NCBI GenBank assembly: GCA_934631995.1
Contig: CAKTYF010000127.1
Span: forward strand, 1 to 5,262
Length of the DNA stretch: 5,262 nucleotides
Direction of reading: 5' to 3'
Source of the DNA: an uncultured Eggerthellaceae bacterium
Lineage (GTDB): Bacteria > Actinomycetota > Coriobacteriia > Coriobacteriales > Eggerthellaceae
Each line of letters opens with the position of its first letter. Positions within the stretch are counted from its first letter, which is position 1. Both the position numbers and the translations under genes were made by a program. Positions 1-5,262 of this stretch are shown piece after piece. Below the pieces are notes generated by a model that searched no databases, was not told where the DNA came from, and was given only the letters and a program-made list of their open reading frames with translations.

Positions 1-5
1 ACGTT

Positions 6-860
6 ATGCTTCAAACCTATCAGATGAAAAAAACTTCGAAGGACCCTCGGGTCCTTCTTGCCGTCATGCTCGTGCTTTGTATTGGCGTGTCGTTTGGCTA
101 CGCCCGCGAAGGGGAGGAAGGTATTCTTCACCAGGTGCAGGGCGCAATTTGCTCGGTGGTGCAGCCGCTTACGAAGGCGGGCGCGCACTTGGAGCTCGCG
201 CGCGCCGATGCGGCAGATGCCATTACGAACGCAACGGCATCGGATGCAACGCTGTCCGAGCTGCGCGAGGAAAACGAGAACTTGCGCCGTCAGTTGGCCG
301 ATGCGGAAGAATACCGGCAGGAAGCCGAGCGCCTTGAGGGGCTTTTGAACATTTCGGAGAAATATAGCATTACCGGCACGGTTGCATGCGTTATCGGGCG
401 TACGTCTGAGGCGTATGACCAGGCGGTGACGATTGACGCGGGAAGCGCCGATGGTATTGTTGTCGGGCAAAGCGTTATGGGCCCGAATGGCGTGATTGGC
501 CAGATTATTAGCGTGTCCGATCATTCTTCCACGGTTCGTCTTTTGACCGATCCCCAAAGCGGCGTTGCTGTTTTGCTGCAAGCTACGCGCGAAGAAGGCG
601 TATGCGTGGGCTCGCTTGAGGTCCTGCTTTATCTTGAAGATATCTCAACTGATGCGAATGTGCAGGTGGGCGATGTTGTGGTGACTTCCGGCTTGGGCGG
701 AAGCTATACGCGCGGTCTGATTGTGGGACAAGTGGTACGCATCGACCAGCGCCAAGGTGAATCCACGCGCCGTATTGTGGTTTCTCCGAATGAGAACGCC
801 GGCCCGCTCCAGGAAGTGACTGTGGTTTCGGCGGTTGGTTCTCAGGGGGCGGCTGCATAA
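6..860 (+). CDS. mreC: Rod shape-determining protein MreC
   Basis: MreC is the bitopic scaffold of the elongasome: it spans the membrane once and its extracytoplasmic part binds and activates PBP2. The 284-residue product shows the family layout. A short basic cytoplasmic end is followed by one membrane helix (about residues 16-33, ending in GYAREGE). A charged coiled coil follows (about 66-116, with the ELREENENLRRQL register). The C-terminal beta-rich MreC domain (about 120-276) contains VTIDAGSADGIVVGQSV, GPNGVIGQI and GDVVVTSGLGG followed by RGLIVGQVV, all typical of the family. Length is normal. The start is uncertain. ATG at 6 has only five bases of visible upstream sequence. ATG at 24 (MKKTSKDPRV, 278 residues) looks more conventional but has no Shine-Dalgarno in the visible upstream bases. 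The stop TAA abuts the mreD start. Identity is secure; only the start is open. Confidence 0.95.
   Translation: MLQTYQMKKTSKDPRVLLAVMLVLCIGVSFGYAREGEEGILHQVQGAICSVVQPLTKAGAHLELARADAADAITNATASDATLSELREENENLRRQLADAEEYRQEAERLEGLLNISEKYSITGTVACVIGRTSEAYDQAVTIDAGSADGIVVGQSVMGPNGVIGQIISVSDHSSTVRLLTDPQSGVAVLLQATREEGVCVGSLEVLLYLEDISTDANVQVGDVVVTSGLGGSYTRGLIVGQVVRIDQRQGESTRRIVVSPNENAGPLQEVTVVSAVGSQGAAA
38..57. repeat. Perfect 8-bp inverted repeat (hairpin) in the first codons of mreC
   Basis: GAAGGACC (38-45) and GGTCCTTC (50-57) are exact reverse complements around the four-base loop CTCG. The structure lies 14 bases after the ATG at 24 and codes for the residues around KDPRVLL. A run of seven A's (27-33) lies to its left, so on the minus strand the hairpin would be followed, after four bases, by seven T's. 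Being coding sequence it may be coincidental. If real, it could modulate mreC translation initiation or RNA stability. The pairing is seen directly; function is inference. Confidence 0.5.
844..849 (+). promoter_or_regulatory. Ribosome binding site for mreD, inside the 3' end of mreC
   Basis: AGGGGG ends 11 bases before the GTG at 861 and is the only purine-rich Shine-Dalgarno-like run near the mreC/mreD junction. It supports GTG 861 as the mreD start, although the spacing is on the long side. Because it lies within mreC codons, ribosomes finishing mreC at TAA 858-860 probably reinitiate directly on mreD. Confidence 0.55.
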
Positions 861-1391
861 GTGGAAGCGATTCGCCGAAATATCAGTTTGGTGATAGCTG
901 CGCTGCTGGCTTTCGTGTTTCAGCTGGTGGTAACGCCGGCTATGACCATTGCGCTTATTCGCCCGAATGCCTTGCTGGCGTTTTGCGTGGTGCTCGCTAT
1001 TGTGCGCCCGGCAAATTCCAGCATGGTTGTTGCGTTTATCCTGGGCTTGCTCGGCGGCGTTTTGAGTTCGCATCCCGTTGGGATTATGGCTGCGGTTATG
1101 GTTGCCGTTTCATTCATTCTGACGCGTGTTTTCTCGGTGCTCGAAGGAAATTCCCAGATCATGGCGTTCGTGTGCATTGCAATTGCCGTGCTGGTGGCAG
1201 AGATTGCCTACGGTTTCTTGCTTATCCAGTTCGGTATGGGCGTGTCGTTTCTAAGCCTGCTTTTGTATCGCATGGCGCCGTGTGCGCTCTACGATTGTAT
1301 TTTGGCGTTTCTCATGTATCCGCTTGTCCATCATTTTGTTGGACCCCAGATCACGGCAACGCATATTCCCGTTGCGCAGCAATTACGCTAG
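861..1391 (+). CDS. mreD: Rod shape-determining membrane protein MreD
   Basis: MreD is the small polytopic membrane partner of MreC in the elongasome; its biochemical role is still poorly defined. The 176-residue product is almost wholly hydrophobic, with about five or six membrane helices: roughly residues 9-29, 31-48, 54-69, 72-90, 100-123 and 128-158. Family features are the RPNALLAF segment after helix 1, the glycine-rich FILGLLGGVLSSHPVG stretch, and the C-terminal LLYRMAPCALYD followed by LAFLMYPLV. The Asp commonly seen in the GLLxD part of MreD is absent here (GLLGGVLSS). Length is normal. The start is GTG at 861, immediately after the mreC stop. The first ATG lies 27 codons downstream and would delete helix 1, so GTG is preferred. 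Position between mreC and mrdA makes the assignment firm despite the low sequence conservation of the family. Confidence 0.9.
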   Translation: MEAIRRNISLVIAALLAFVFQLVVTPAMTIALIRPNALLAFCVVLAIVRPANSSMVVAFILGLLGGVLSSHPVGIMAAVMVAVSFILTRVFSVLEGNSQIMAFVCIAIAVLVAEIAYGFLLIQFGMGVSFLSLLLYRMAPCALYDCILAFLMYPLVHHFVGPQITATHIPVAQQLR

Positions 1392-1394
1392 GAG
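1390..1394 (+). promoter_or_regulatory. Ribosome binding site for mrdA (long form)
   Basis: AGGAG overlaps the mreD stop TAG (1389-1391) and sits six bases before ATG 1401, which is ideal spacing. This is the main evidence that PBP2 translation really begins at 1401 and includes the extra N-terminal hydrophobic segment, rather than only at the downstream ATG 1605. Confidence 0.8.
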
Positions 1395-1400
1395 CGGCGC

Positions 1401-3551
1401 ATGACTGCGGCAATTGTTGCGGCAATTATCGCGGCGCTTTTAGTGGCGCTTGCGATTGTTGTGGGGGTACATCTTTATAACGGCTATTCTTCGACCCACA
1501 CGAAGTCGAATCATCGATCCGTCAATACCGTGTCTTCGGTAGGCGTTTCTTCATCGATGCCTACCCAAGGCGCTTCGCACGCAGTAGGCACAACGGAAGG
1601 CGGCATGCCGGGAAAGAACCCCGCCGATGGGTTGAAAGTGCGTTTCAACGTAATGGCGGCGGCAACGGCGGCGGTCTTCGGCGCTTTGGGCATTAAGCTT
1701 TTCAGTATGCAAGTGCTTGATTCTTCCTCGTATAAAAGTGCCGCCGACGATAACCGCTATGCCACGGTTTCAACGCCGGCGCCGCGTGGCTTTATTTGCG
1801 ATAGAAGCGGCATTCCTTTAGTGAAGAACCGTTCGTCGCTGACTGTTTTGGCTGATGCCGATGTGGCCGATGACCAAGACGTTCTTGGTCGTCTTTCCGT
1901 GGTGTTGGGCATTCCTCGCAATGTGGTGCGCATGCGTATTCAAGATTCCACGTCGGGCGCGCAAAGCAAGCGCACGGTAGCAAGCGATGTACGTTTGCGC
2001 GATGTTGCGTTCATCCGCGAACATTCCGATGCGTTCCCGGGCGTTACGGTGGAAACGCGCTCGGTGCGCGATTATCCGTATGGCGCGTTGGCTGCCCATG
2101 CGCTGGGCTACACGGGCAGCGTGGGGGAGTCCGACCTGTCGAGCGTTTCCCAGGGGCGCGACTTGCAACTGGGCGATGACGTGGGAAAAAGCGGTGTAGA
2201 ATCCGCTTACGATGATCTGCTTGCGGGCGATCACGGTCAGCGTGTTGTAGTGGCGGATGCCGATGGCAACGTGCGCTCGGTGAAAAGCGAAACGCAACCT
2301 GTGCGTGGTTCAAGTGTGTATACCACGATTTGCGGCCCCGCGCAGTATGTGGCGGAGCGCGCGCTGGCGGATCTTATTGCGCCAGAAGACGGTACAATCG
2401 GCACCGGTAAAGGCGTTGCCGGCTGCGTGGTTGCCATGAATGTCAAGGACGGCAGCATTGCGGTGCTGGCGAATTTCCCTACGTTTTCGCCGGCGAACTT
2501 CGTGGGTGGCATTTCTCAGAGCATTTGGGATATGTATAACACGTCTGAATCGCAGTACCCGCTGCTCAACCGCGCAATTGCAGGCACGTATCCGGCGGCT
2601 TCCACCATGAAGGCGTTCTCGGGTCTTGCCGGCCTGAAATATGGTTTTGCTACCGAGGGATCCACGTGGGAATGCGGCGGTTCATGGGATGGCTTCAATT
2701 CAGGCGACGTGCAGAAATGCTGGTTGCGCACGGGACACGGTACGGAAACGTTCCATCAATCCATTGTGGACTCATGCGACATTACGTTCTACGAGATTGC
2801 GAAAGATTTCTGGGATGCTGGGCAAGCGGGAAAGATATCCGAGACCGCCCTGCAAGACGAAATCAAGCGATACCATTTTGGCTTGACCAGCGGTATTGAT
2901 ATCACCGGCGAAGCGGCAGGACGCATTCCTACACCCGAATGGAAGAAAGAGTTCTTCAAGGACACGCCCGAGGAAGCCTCGTGGCGCGGCGGCGACATGA
3001 CGAACATGGCCATTGGCCAAGGATACGTGCTGGTCACACCACTGCAGATTGCCGTTGCGTATGGTGCCATTGCAACGGGAAAGATCATGCAGCCGCATTT
3101 GCTGCAGGATATTCGCAACGAACAGGGTGATATCGTGGTTACGCATAAAGCGCAAGAGGTGGACGAGCCTGTTGTTGATGCGAAGAACCTTAAGCTGATG
3201 CGCGAAGCGCTGCACGGCGTGGTGAACGAAAATTCGGACATGTACGAGCGGTTCTCCCAGTACGGCATTGATGCGGCGGGTAAAACGGGTACAGCCGAGG
3301 TTGCCGGCAAAGATGATTACGCGGTGTTTGTGTGCTATGCGCCTTTCGACGATCCGAAATACGTGGTGTCTGTGCTTATCGAGCAAGGTGGTGGCGGTTC
3401 AGCCGTTGCTTCTCCGGTGGGCGCAGAAGTGATGAACGCCCTTTTGCAAGCCGATGCGGGGGAGCTCACTTCGGCCGATATGGGCTACATCAACGGCTCA
3501 ACGGGTAAGTATGTTGAGCGCGAACTGACAAACGAGGGGAGGACCGACTAA
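1401..3551 (+). CDS. mrdA: Elongasome penicillin-binding protein 2 (class B peptidoglycan D,D-transpeptidase)
   Basis: This class B PBP cross-links the glycan strands made by RodA during side-wall growth; its catalytic domain is extracytoplasmic. The 716-residue product has, in order: an extra hydrophobic segment (about 3-23), a Ser/Thr-rich linker (24-80), the usual membrane anchor (about 82-106, ending KLFSMQVL), the PBP dimerisation/pedestal domain (about 125-300, APRGFICDRSGIPLV and DYPYGALAAHALGY), and the transpeptidase domain (about 335-685). Active-site motifs are SxxK as STMK (Ser401, Lys404), SxD as SCD (458-460) and KTGT (628-631). The SxD form is characteristic of PBP2 as opposed to FtsI. 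There are no PASTA repeats. Residues before the catalytic Ser are AA where PG is usual. Cys425, Cys440, His446 and Cys459 match the spacing of a known zinc site. It is longer than usual because of the first about 80 residues. A strong AGGAG supports start 1401; an in-frame ATG at 1605 could give a 648-residue short form. rodA follows with a one-base overlap, the classic cognate pair. Confidence 0.95.
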   Translation: MTAAIVAAIIAALLVALAIVVGVHLYNGYSSTHTKSNHRSVNTVSSVGVSSSMPTQGASHAVGTTEGGMPGKNPADGLKVRFNVMAAATAAVFGALGIKLFSMQVLDSSSYKSAADDNRYATVSTPAPRGFICDRSGIPLVKNRSSLTVLADADVADDQDVLGRLSVVLGIPRNVVRMRIQDSTSGAQSKRTVASDVRLRDVAFIREHSDAFPGVTVETRSVRDYPYGALAAHALGYTGSVGESDLSSVSQGRDLQLGDDVGKSGVESAYDDLLAGDHGQRVVVADADGNVRSVKSETQPVRGSSVYTTICGPAQYVAERALADLIAPEDGTIGTGKGVAGCVVAMNVKDGSIAVLANFPTFSPANFVGGISQSIWDMYNTSESQYPLLNRAIAGTYPAASTMKAFSGLAGLKYGFATEGSTWECGGSWDGFNSGDVQKCWLRTGHGTETFHQSIVDSCDITFYEIAKDFWDAGQAGKISETALQDEIKRYHFGLTSGIDITGEAAGRIPTPEWKKEFFKDTPEEASWRGGDMTNMAIGQGYVLVTPLQIAVAYGAIATGKIMQPHLLQDIRNEQGDIVVTHKAQEVDEPVVDAKNLKLMREALHGVVNENSDMYERFSQYGIDAAGKTGTAEVAGKDDYAVFVCYAPFDDPKYVVSVLIEQGGGGSAVASPVGAEVMNALLQADAGELTSADMGYINGSTGKYVERELTNEGRTD
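1406..1436 (+). repeat. Short in-frame tandem repeat, period 12
   Basis: TGCGGCAATT occurs at 1406-1415 and again at 1418-1427, with a degenerate third unit (CGCGGCG) from 1430. The period of 12 bases encodes the four-residue pattern AAIV-AAII-AALL in the first hydrophobic helix of PBP2. A change in unit number would keep frame and only alter helix length. It may simply reflect alanine/isoleucine codons. Confidence 0.5.
1595..1600 (+). promoter_or_regulatory. Possible internal ribosome binding site for a short form of PBP2
   Basis: GGAAGG lies four bases before an in-frame ATG at 1605 (codon 69 of mrdA). Translation from here would give a 648-residue PBP2 beginning MPGKNPADGLKVRFNV, with a single membrane anchor as in typical class B PBPs. 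The spacing is slightly short but workable. It may be a chance match within Glu-Gly-Gly codons. Confidence 0.3.
3534..3542 (+). promoter_or_regulatory. Strong ribosome binding site for rodA
   Basis: GAGGGGAGG ends eight bases before ATG 3551 and closely matches the anti-Shine-Dalgarno complement. It is the strongest such site in the window. Together with the TAATG stop-start overlap it fixes the rodA start and suggests efficient, coupled synthesis of RodA with PBP2. Confidence 0.85.
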
Positions 3552-4789
3552 TGGCGTATCTTTCTCCGCAGATTGGTCCTTTGAGTGCTTCTCAGCCAGG
3601 GCAAGCGCGCAATAAAAGCAAGCTTCCCGGTTTCTTGGGACGTTTGAACTGGCCTTTTCTGTTCAACGTGGCGCTTTTAGTAGCGCTTGGCTTAGTGGTG
3701 GTTTATTCTGCGGTTTCTCACGATGCGGAAACGTATAGCTTCTCGCGCCAGGCTGTTACCGTTGCATTAGGCATTATCGTCATGCTTATTGTGTGGCATT
3801 TCGATTATCGGCGCCTTGAGCACATGATGGTTATTCTTCTTATCATTAACGTGGTGCTTATCTTGTCGCCGCATTTGCCGGTTATCGGCGTTGAATCGAA
3901 GGGCGCGCAGTCGTGGATCAAGATTGGCATGACCGTGCAGCCGGGCGAATTCGCTAAAGTGACGGTGCTTCTTTTGGCCGCGAGCGTGGTGGCGAAATAC
4001 GAAGGCCGCCTTGATGACCCGCGAGAATATATAAAAGCCCTGATCATCTTAGCTATTCCGTTTTTATGCATTATGACGCAGCCCGACTTGGGAACGGGTT
4101 TAGTGTATCTGTTTATCGATGCCACGGCGTTGGTTGTGGGTGGCGCGCGACCGAAATTTCTGCTCATGACCATCGGCGTGGGCGTTGTCGCGATAATCGC
4201 GCTTTTAGCGCTCGACGAAGTCCTGAAATATGAAACGGCGAGCGGCGGCACAGAATACCGCATTTTGAAGAATTACCAGCGCAATCGCATCTTGGTGTTT
4301 TTGGATCCAAGCGCCGATACCTCGAATAGCGGGTATAATCTACGACAAGCGCAAATCGCAATTGGCTCAGGCGGCTTTTTAGGAAAAGGGTTTGGCAACG
4401 GCACTCAGACGGGGCTGAATTATCTTCCCGAAGCGCCGACCGATTTTATCTTCTGCGTGTTGGCGGAAGAATTCGGCTTTGTGGGCGCACTGGTGCTGCT
4501 GGCGCTGTACCTGGGGCTTATCTATCAGTCGTTCAGGATTGCCCAAGGAGCAAGCAGTCTGTTCGGTTCGCTGATTGTGATGTGCGTGGTGGGCATGTGG
4601 CTGTTCCAGATACTTGAGAACATTGGCATGGATTGCGGTTTGATGCCCATTACGGGCATTCCGTTGCCGTTTGTCAGCTACGGCTCATCGTTTATGCTGG
4701 TCAATTTTGTGATGTTAGGTTTGATTGGCTCGGTATGGTCGCACAGTGCCGGTGTGGGAAAGAAGAGCGTATATGAAGTTGCCTGCTGA
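3551..4789 (+). CDS. rodA: Peptidoglycan glycosyltransferase RodA (SEDS family)
   Basis: RodA is the multi-pass SEDS enzyme that polymerises lipid II into glycan strands for side-wall elongation, acting as a complex with PBP2. The 412-residue product has a cytoplasmic tail of about 33 residues, rather basic, then about ten membrane helices. Conserved family motifs are GAQSWIKIG (118-126) with QPGEFAKV (130-137), QPDLGTG (177-183), YQRNRILVFLDP (242-253), GYNLRQAQIAIGSGG (261-275), LPEAPTDFIF (292-301), and GLMPITGIPLPFVSYGSS (363-380). Asp298 in the TDF motif corresponds to the catalytic aspartate of RodA/FtsW proteins. Placement directly after mrdA favours RodA over the division homologue FtsW. 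Length is typical. It starts at ATG 3551, sharing one base with the mrdA stop, behind a strong Shine-Dalgarno. Its 3' end overlaps the next gene by 17 bases. No key residue appears lost. Confidence 0.95.
   Translation: MAYLSPQIGPLSASQPGQARNKSKLPGFLGRLNWPFLFNVALLVALGLVVVYSAVSHDAETYSFSRQAVTVALGIIVMLIVWHFDYRRLEHMMVILLIINVVLILSPHLPVIGVESKGAQSWIKIGMTVQPGEFAKVTVLLLAASVVAKYEGRLDDPREYIKALIILAIPFLCIMTQPDLGTGLVYLFIDATALVVGGARPKFLLMTIGVGVVAIIALLALDEVLKYETASGGTEYRILKNYQRNRILVFLDPSADTSNSGYNLRQAQIAIGSGGFLGKGFGNGTQTGLNYLPEAPTDFIFCVLAEEFGFVGALVLLALYLGLIYQSFRIAQGASSLFGSLIVMCVVGMWLFQILENIGMDCGLMPITGIPLPFVSYGSSFMLVNFVMLGLIGSVWSHSAGVGKKSVYEVAC
4761..4767 (+). promoter_or_regulatory. Probable ribosome binding site for the last gene, within rodA
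   Basis: AGAAGAG, preceded by GGGAA, ends five bases before ATG 4773. The match to the anti-Shine-Dalgarno is moderate. Since it lies inside the rodA 3' end, translation of the next gene is likely coupled to rodA. Confidence 0.45.
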
Positions 4790-5262
4790 TTTCAAAGAAG
4801 TAATCAATGAAGCTATCAACATCGATGCCGCACGCCAGATGGGGGTTTCGGTAAGCGTTATCATCGACGAAACCGCCCCAGCTGATATTGTTGCCCACGT
4901 GCGTTCGCTTTTTGCCAGTGCGGCTCCGCATGCACGCATCACGGTAGGGTATCTGGATGCAGGTGAGCTTGCGTTCTCGCCAAGCGATGATACGGTGATT
5001 CTGGTAGCTGGTCTTGATGCGCGCATTGGCGCAAAAGCCAGTGAGATTCGTGCGCAGGGCGTGCCCGTTATGGTGGTAACCACGCTGTTTGACCAGGTGA
5101 AGCGTCTGGCCGAGGAAAGCGGTTATCCTATTCCGCAGGGAGATTTGATTTCCCCCGAGCTCAATGAAGAGGATAAATCGCGGGCGCAGGAAGCATTCGA
5201 AGCTGCTTTCGGCAAGATTTCCGCTCCCGATGCTATTGAGCTTACGGTCAATCCCCCTGTGG
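4773..5262 (+). CDS. Unrecognised alpha/beta protein, 3' end beyond the window
   Basis: An open frame runs from ATG 4773 without a stop to the window edge (163 complete codons, MKLPADFKEVINEAINID...). It overlaps rodA by 17 bases in another frame and is the natural continuation of the operon. I do not recognise the family. Hydrophobic strands alternate with helical, charged stretches: VSVSVII (25-31), ITVGYL (56-61), TVILVAGL (74-81) and VPVMVVTT (97-104). This suggests a Rossmann-like or similar alpha/beta domain that is probably cytoplasmic. Residues about 128-148 look like an acidic helical linker. No signal peptide, membrane helix, complete P-loop or cysteine is visible in this part. Base and codon use resemble the neighbours, so it looks native. 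From memory, Coriobacteriia can carry a protein of this style, possibly with a C-terminal DUF697-like membrane region, after rodA; that is a weak guess. The gene itself is likely real; its function is unknown. Confidence 0.8.
   Translation, partial: MKLPADFKEVINEAINIDAARQMGVSVSVIIDETAPADIVAHVRSLFASAAPHARITVGYLDAGELAFSPSDDTVILVAGLDARIGAKASEIRAQGVPVMVVTTLFDQVKRLAEESGYPIPQGDLISPELNEEDKSRAQEAFEAAFGKISAPDAIELTVNPPV

Noticed and set aside
983..1480. Plus-strand open frame of 165 codons overlapping mreD and the start of mrdA in another frame
   Set aside because: Its Cys/Arg/Gly-rich product looks like an out-of-frame reading; mreD and mrdA account for the region with clear family motifs and ribosome sites.
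2772..3386. Long open frames on the minus strand opposite mrdA (also about 1818-2297, 2789-3310)
   Set aside because: They lie opposite strongly conserved PBP2 motifs, show no recognisable protein pattern and have His/Arg-rich composition typical of antisense reading of GC-rich genes.
3805..4263. Minus-strand open frame opposite rodA (also 4715-5083 across the rodA/last-gene junction)
   Set aside because: Antisense shadow of coding sequence; no family features and no separate regulatory signals.
4301..4310. Ten-base perfect palindrome TTGGATCCAA
   Set aside because: A single isolated copy within conserved rodA codons (FLDPS); nothing nearby suggests a protein-binding site.
4334..4339. TATAAT within rodA, a perfect -10 consensus that might mark a promoter for the downstream gene
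   Set aside because: No -35 element at 16-18 bases upstream and no extended TGn; it falls in the conserved GYNL codons of RodA, so it is explained by the protein.
4643..4659. Inverted repeat ATGCCC / GGGCAT with a five-base loop near the rodA 3' end
   Set aside because: The stem is only 6 bp, has no following T-run, and encodes the invariant MPITGI motif; not a terminator.
1..5262. Search for mobile elements, CRISPR repeats, RNA genes, riboswitches, phage or defence genes
   Set aside because: The window is almost entirely coding with gaps of at most 9 bases, uniform in style, and no such elements are visible.

Overview
The window is one tightly packed, single-direction (+ strand) piece of the bacterial cell-elongation (rod-shape, or elongasome) operon. 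In order it holds mreC, mreD, mrdA (penicillin-binding protein 2, PBP2), rodA, and the first 163 codons of an unrecognised gene that runs off the right edge. No tRNA, rRNA, mobile element, CRISPR array or intrinsic terminator for the + strand is visible. The largest gap between genes is 9 bases, so there is no non-coding stretch to describe. mreB would be expected just left of the window but cannot be seen.

Layout: mreC (6-860, second possible start at 24) is followed with no spacer by mreD, which starts on GTG at 861. mrdA starts at 1401, 9 bases after mreD, with an AGGAG that overlaps the mreD stop. rodA starts at 3551 in a TAATG overlap behind a strong GAGGGGAGG. The last gene starts at 4773, inside rodA, with a 17-base overlap. 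This spacing points to one polycistronic message with translational coupling throughout.

How the genes work together: RodA is the SEDS glycosyltransferase that polymerises lipid II, and PBP2 is its paired transpeptidase. MreC is the periplasmic/extracellular scaffold that activates PBP2, and MreD is the polytopic partner of MreC. With MreB filaments they form the machine that inserts peptidoglycan along the side wall. The catalytic residues are present: SxxK, SxD and KTG in PBP2, and the TDF aspartate in RodA.

Organism: the moderately high GC content, gene order, PBP2 with an extra N-terminal segment and protein style suggest an actinobacterium, most likely of the Coriobacteriia (Eggerthellaceae-like). 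This is an inference from memory of the style, not a database match.

Points worth a second look: (a) PBP2 has an extra N-terminal hydrophobic helix plus a Ser/Thr-rich linker, and an in-frame internal start with its own GGAAGG that would give a conventional one-helix PBP2; (b) PBP2 has a Cys-Cys-His-Cys set spaced exactly like the zinc site described near the active site of elongation PBP2s; (c) a perfect 8-bp hairpin lies in the first codons of mreC; (d) an unrecognised alpha/beta protein is translationally overlapped with rodA. The core of the window is an ordinary, well-known system. I see no evidence for an entirely new one.
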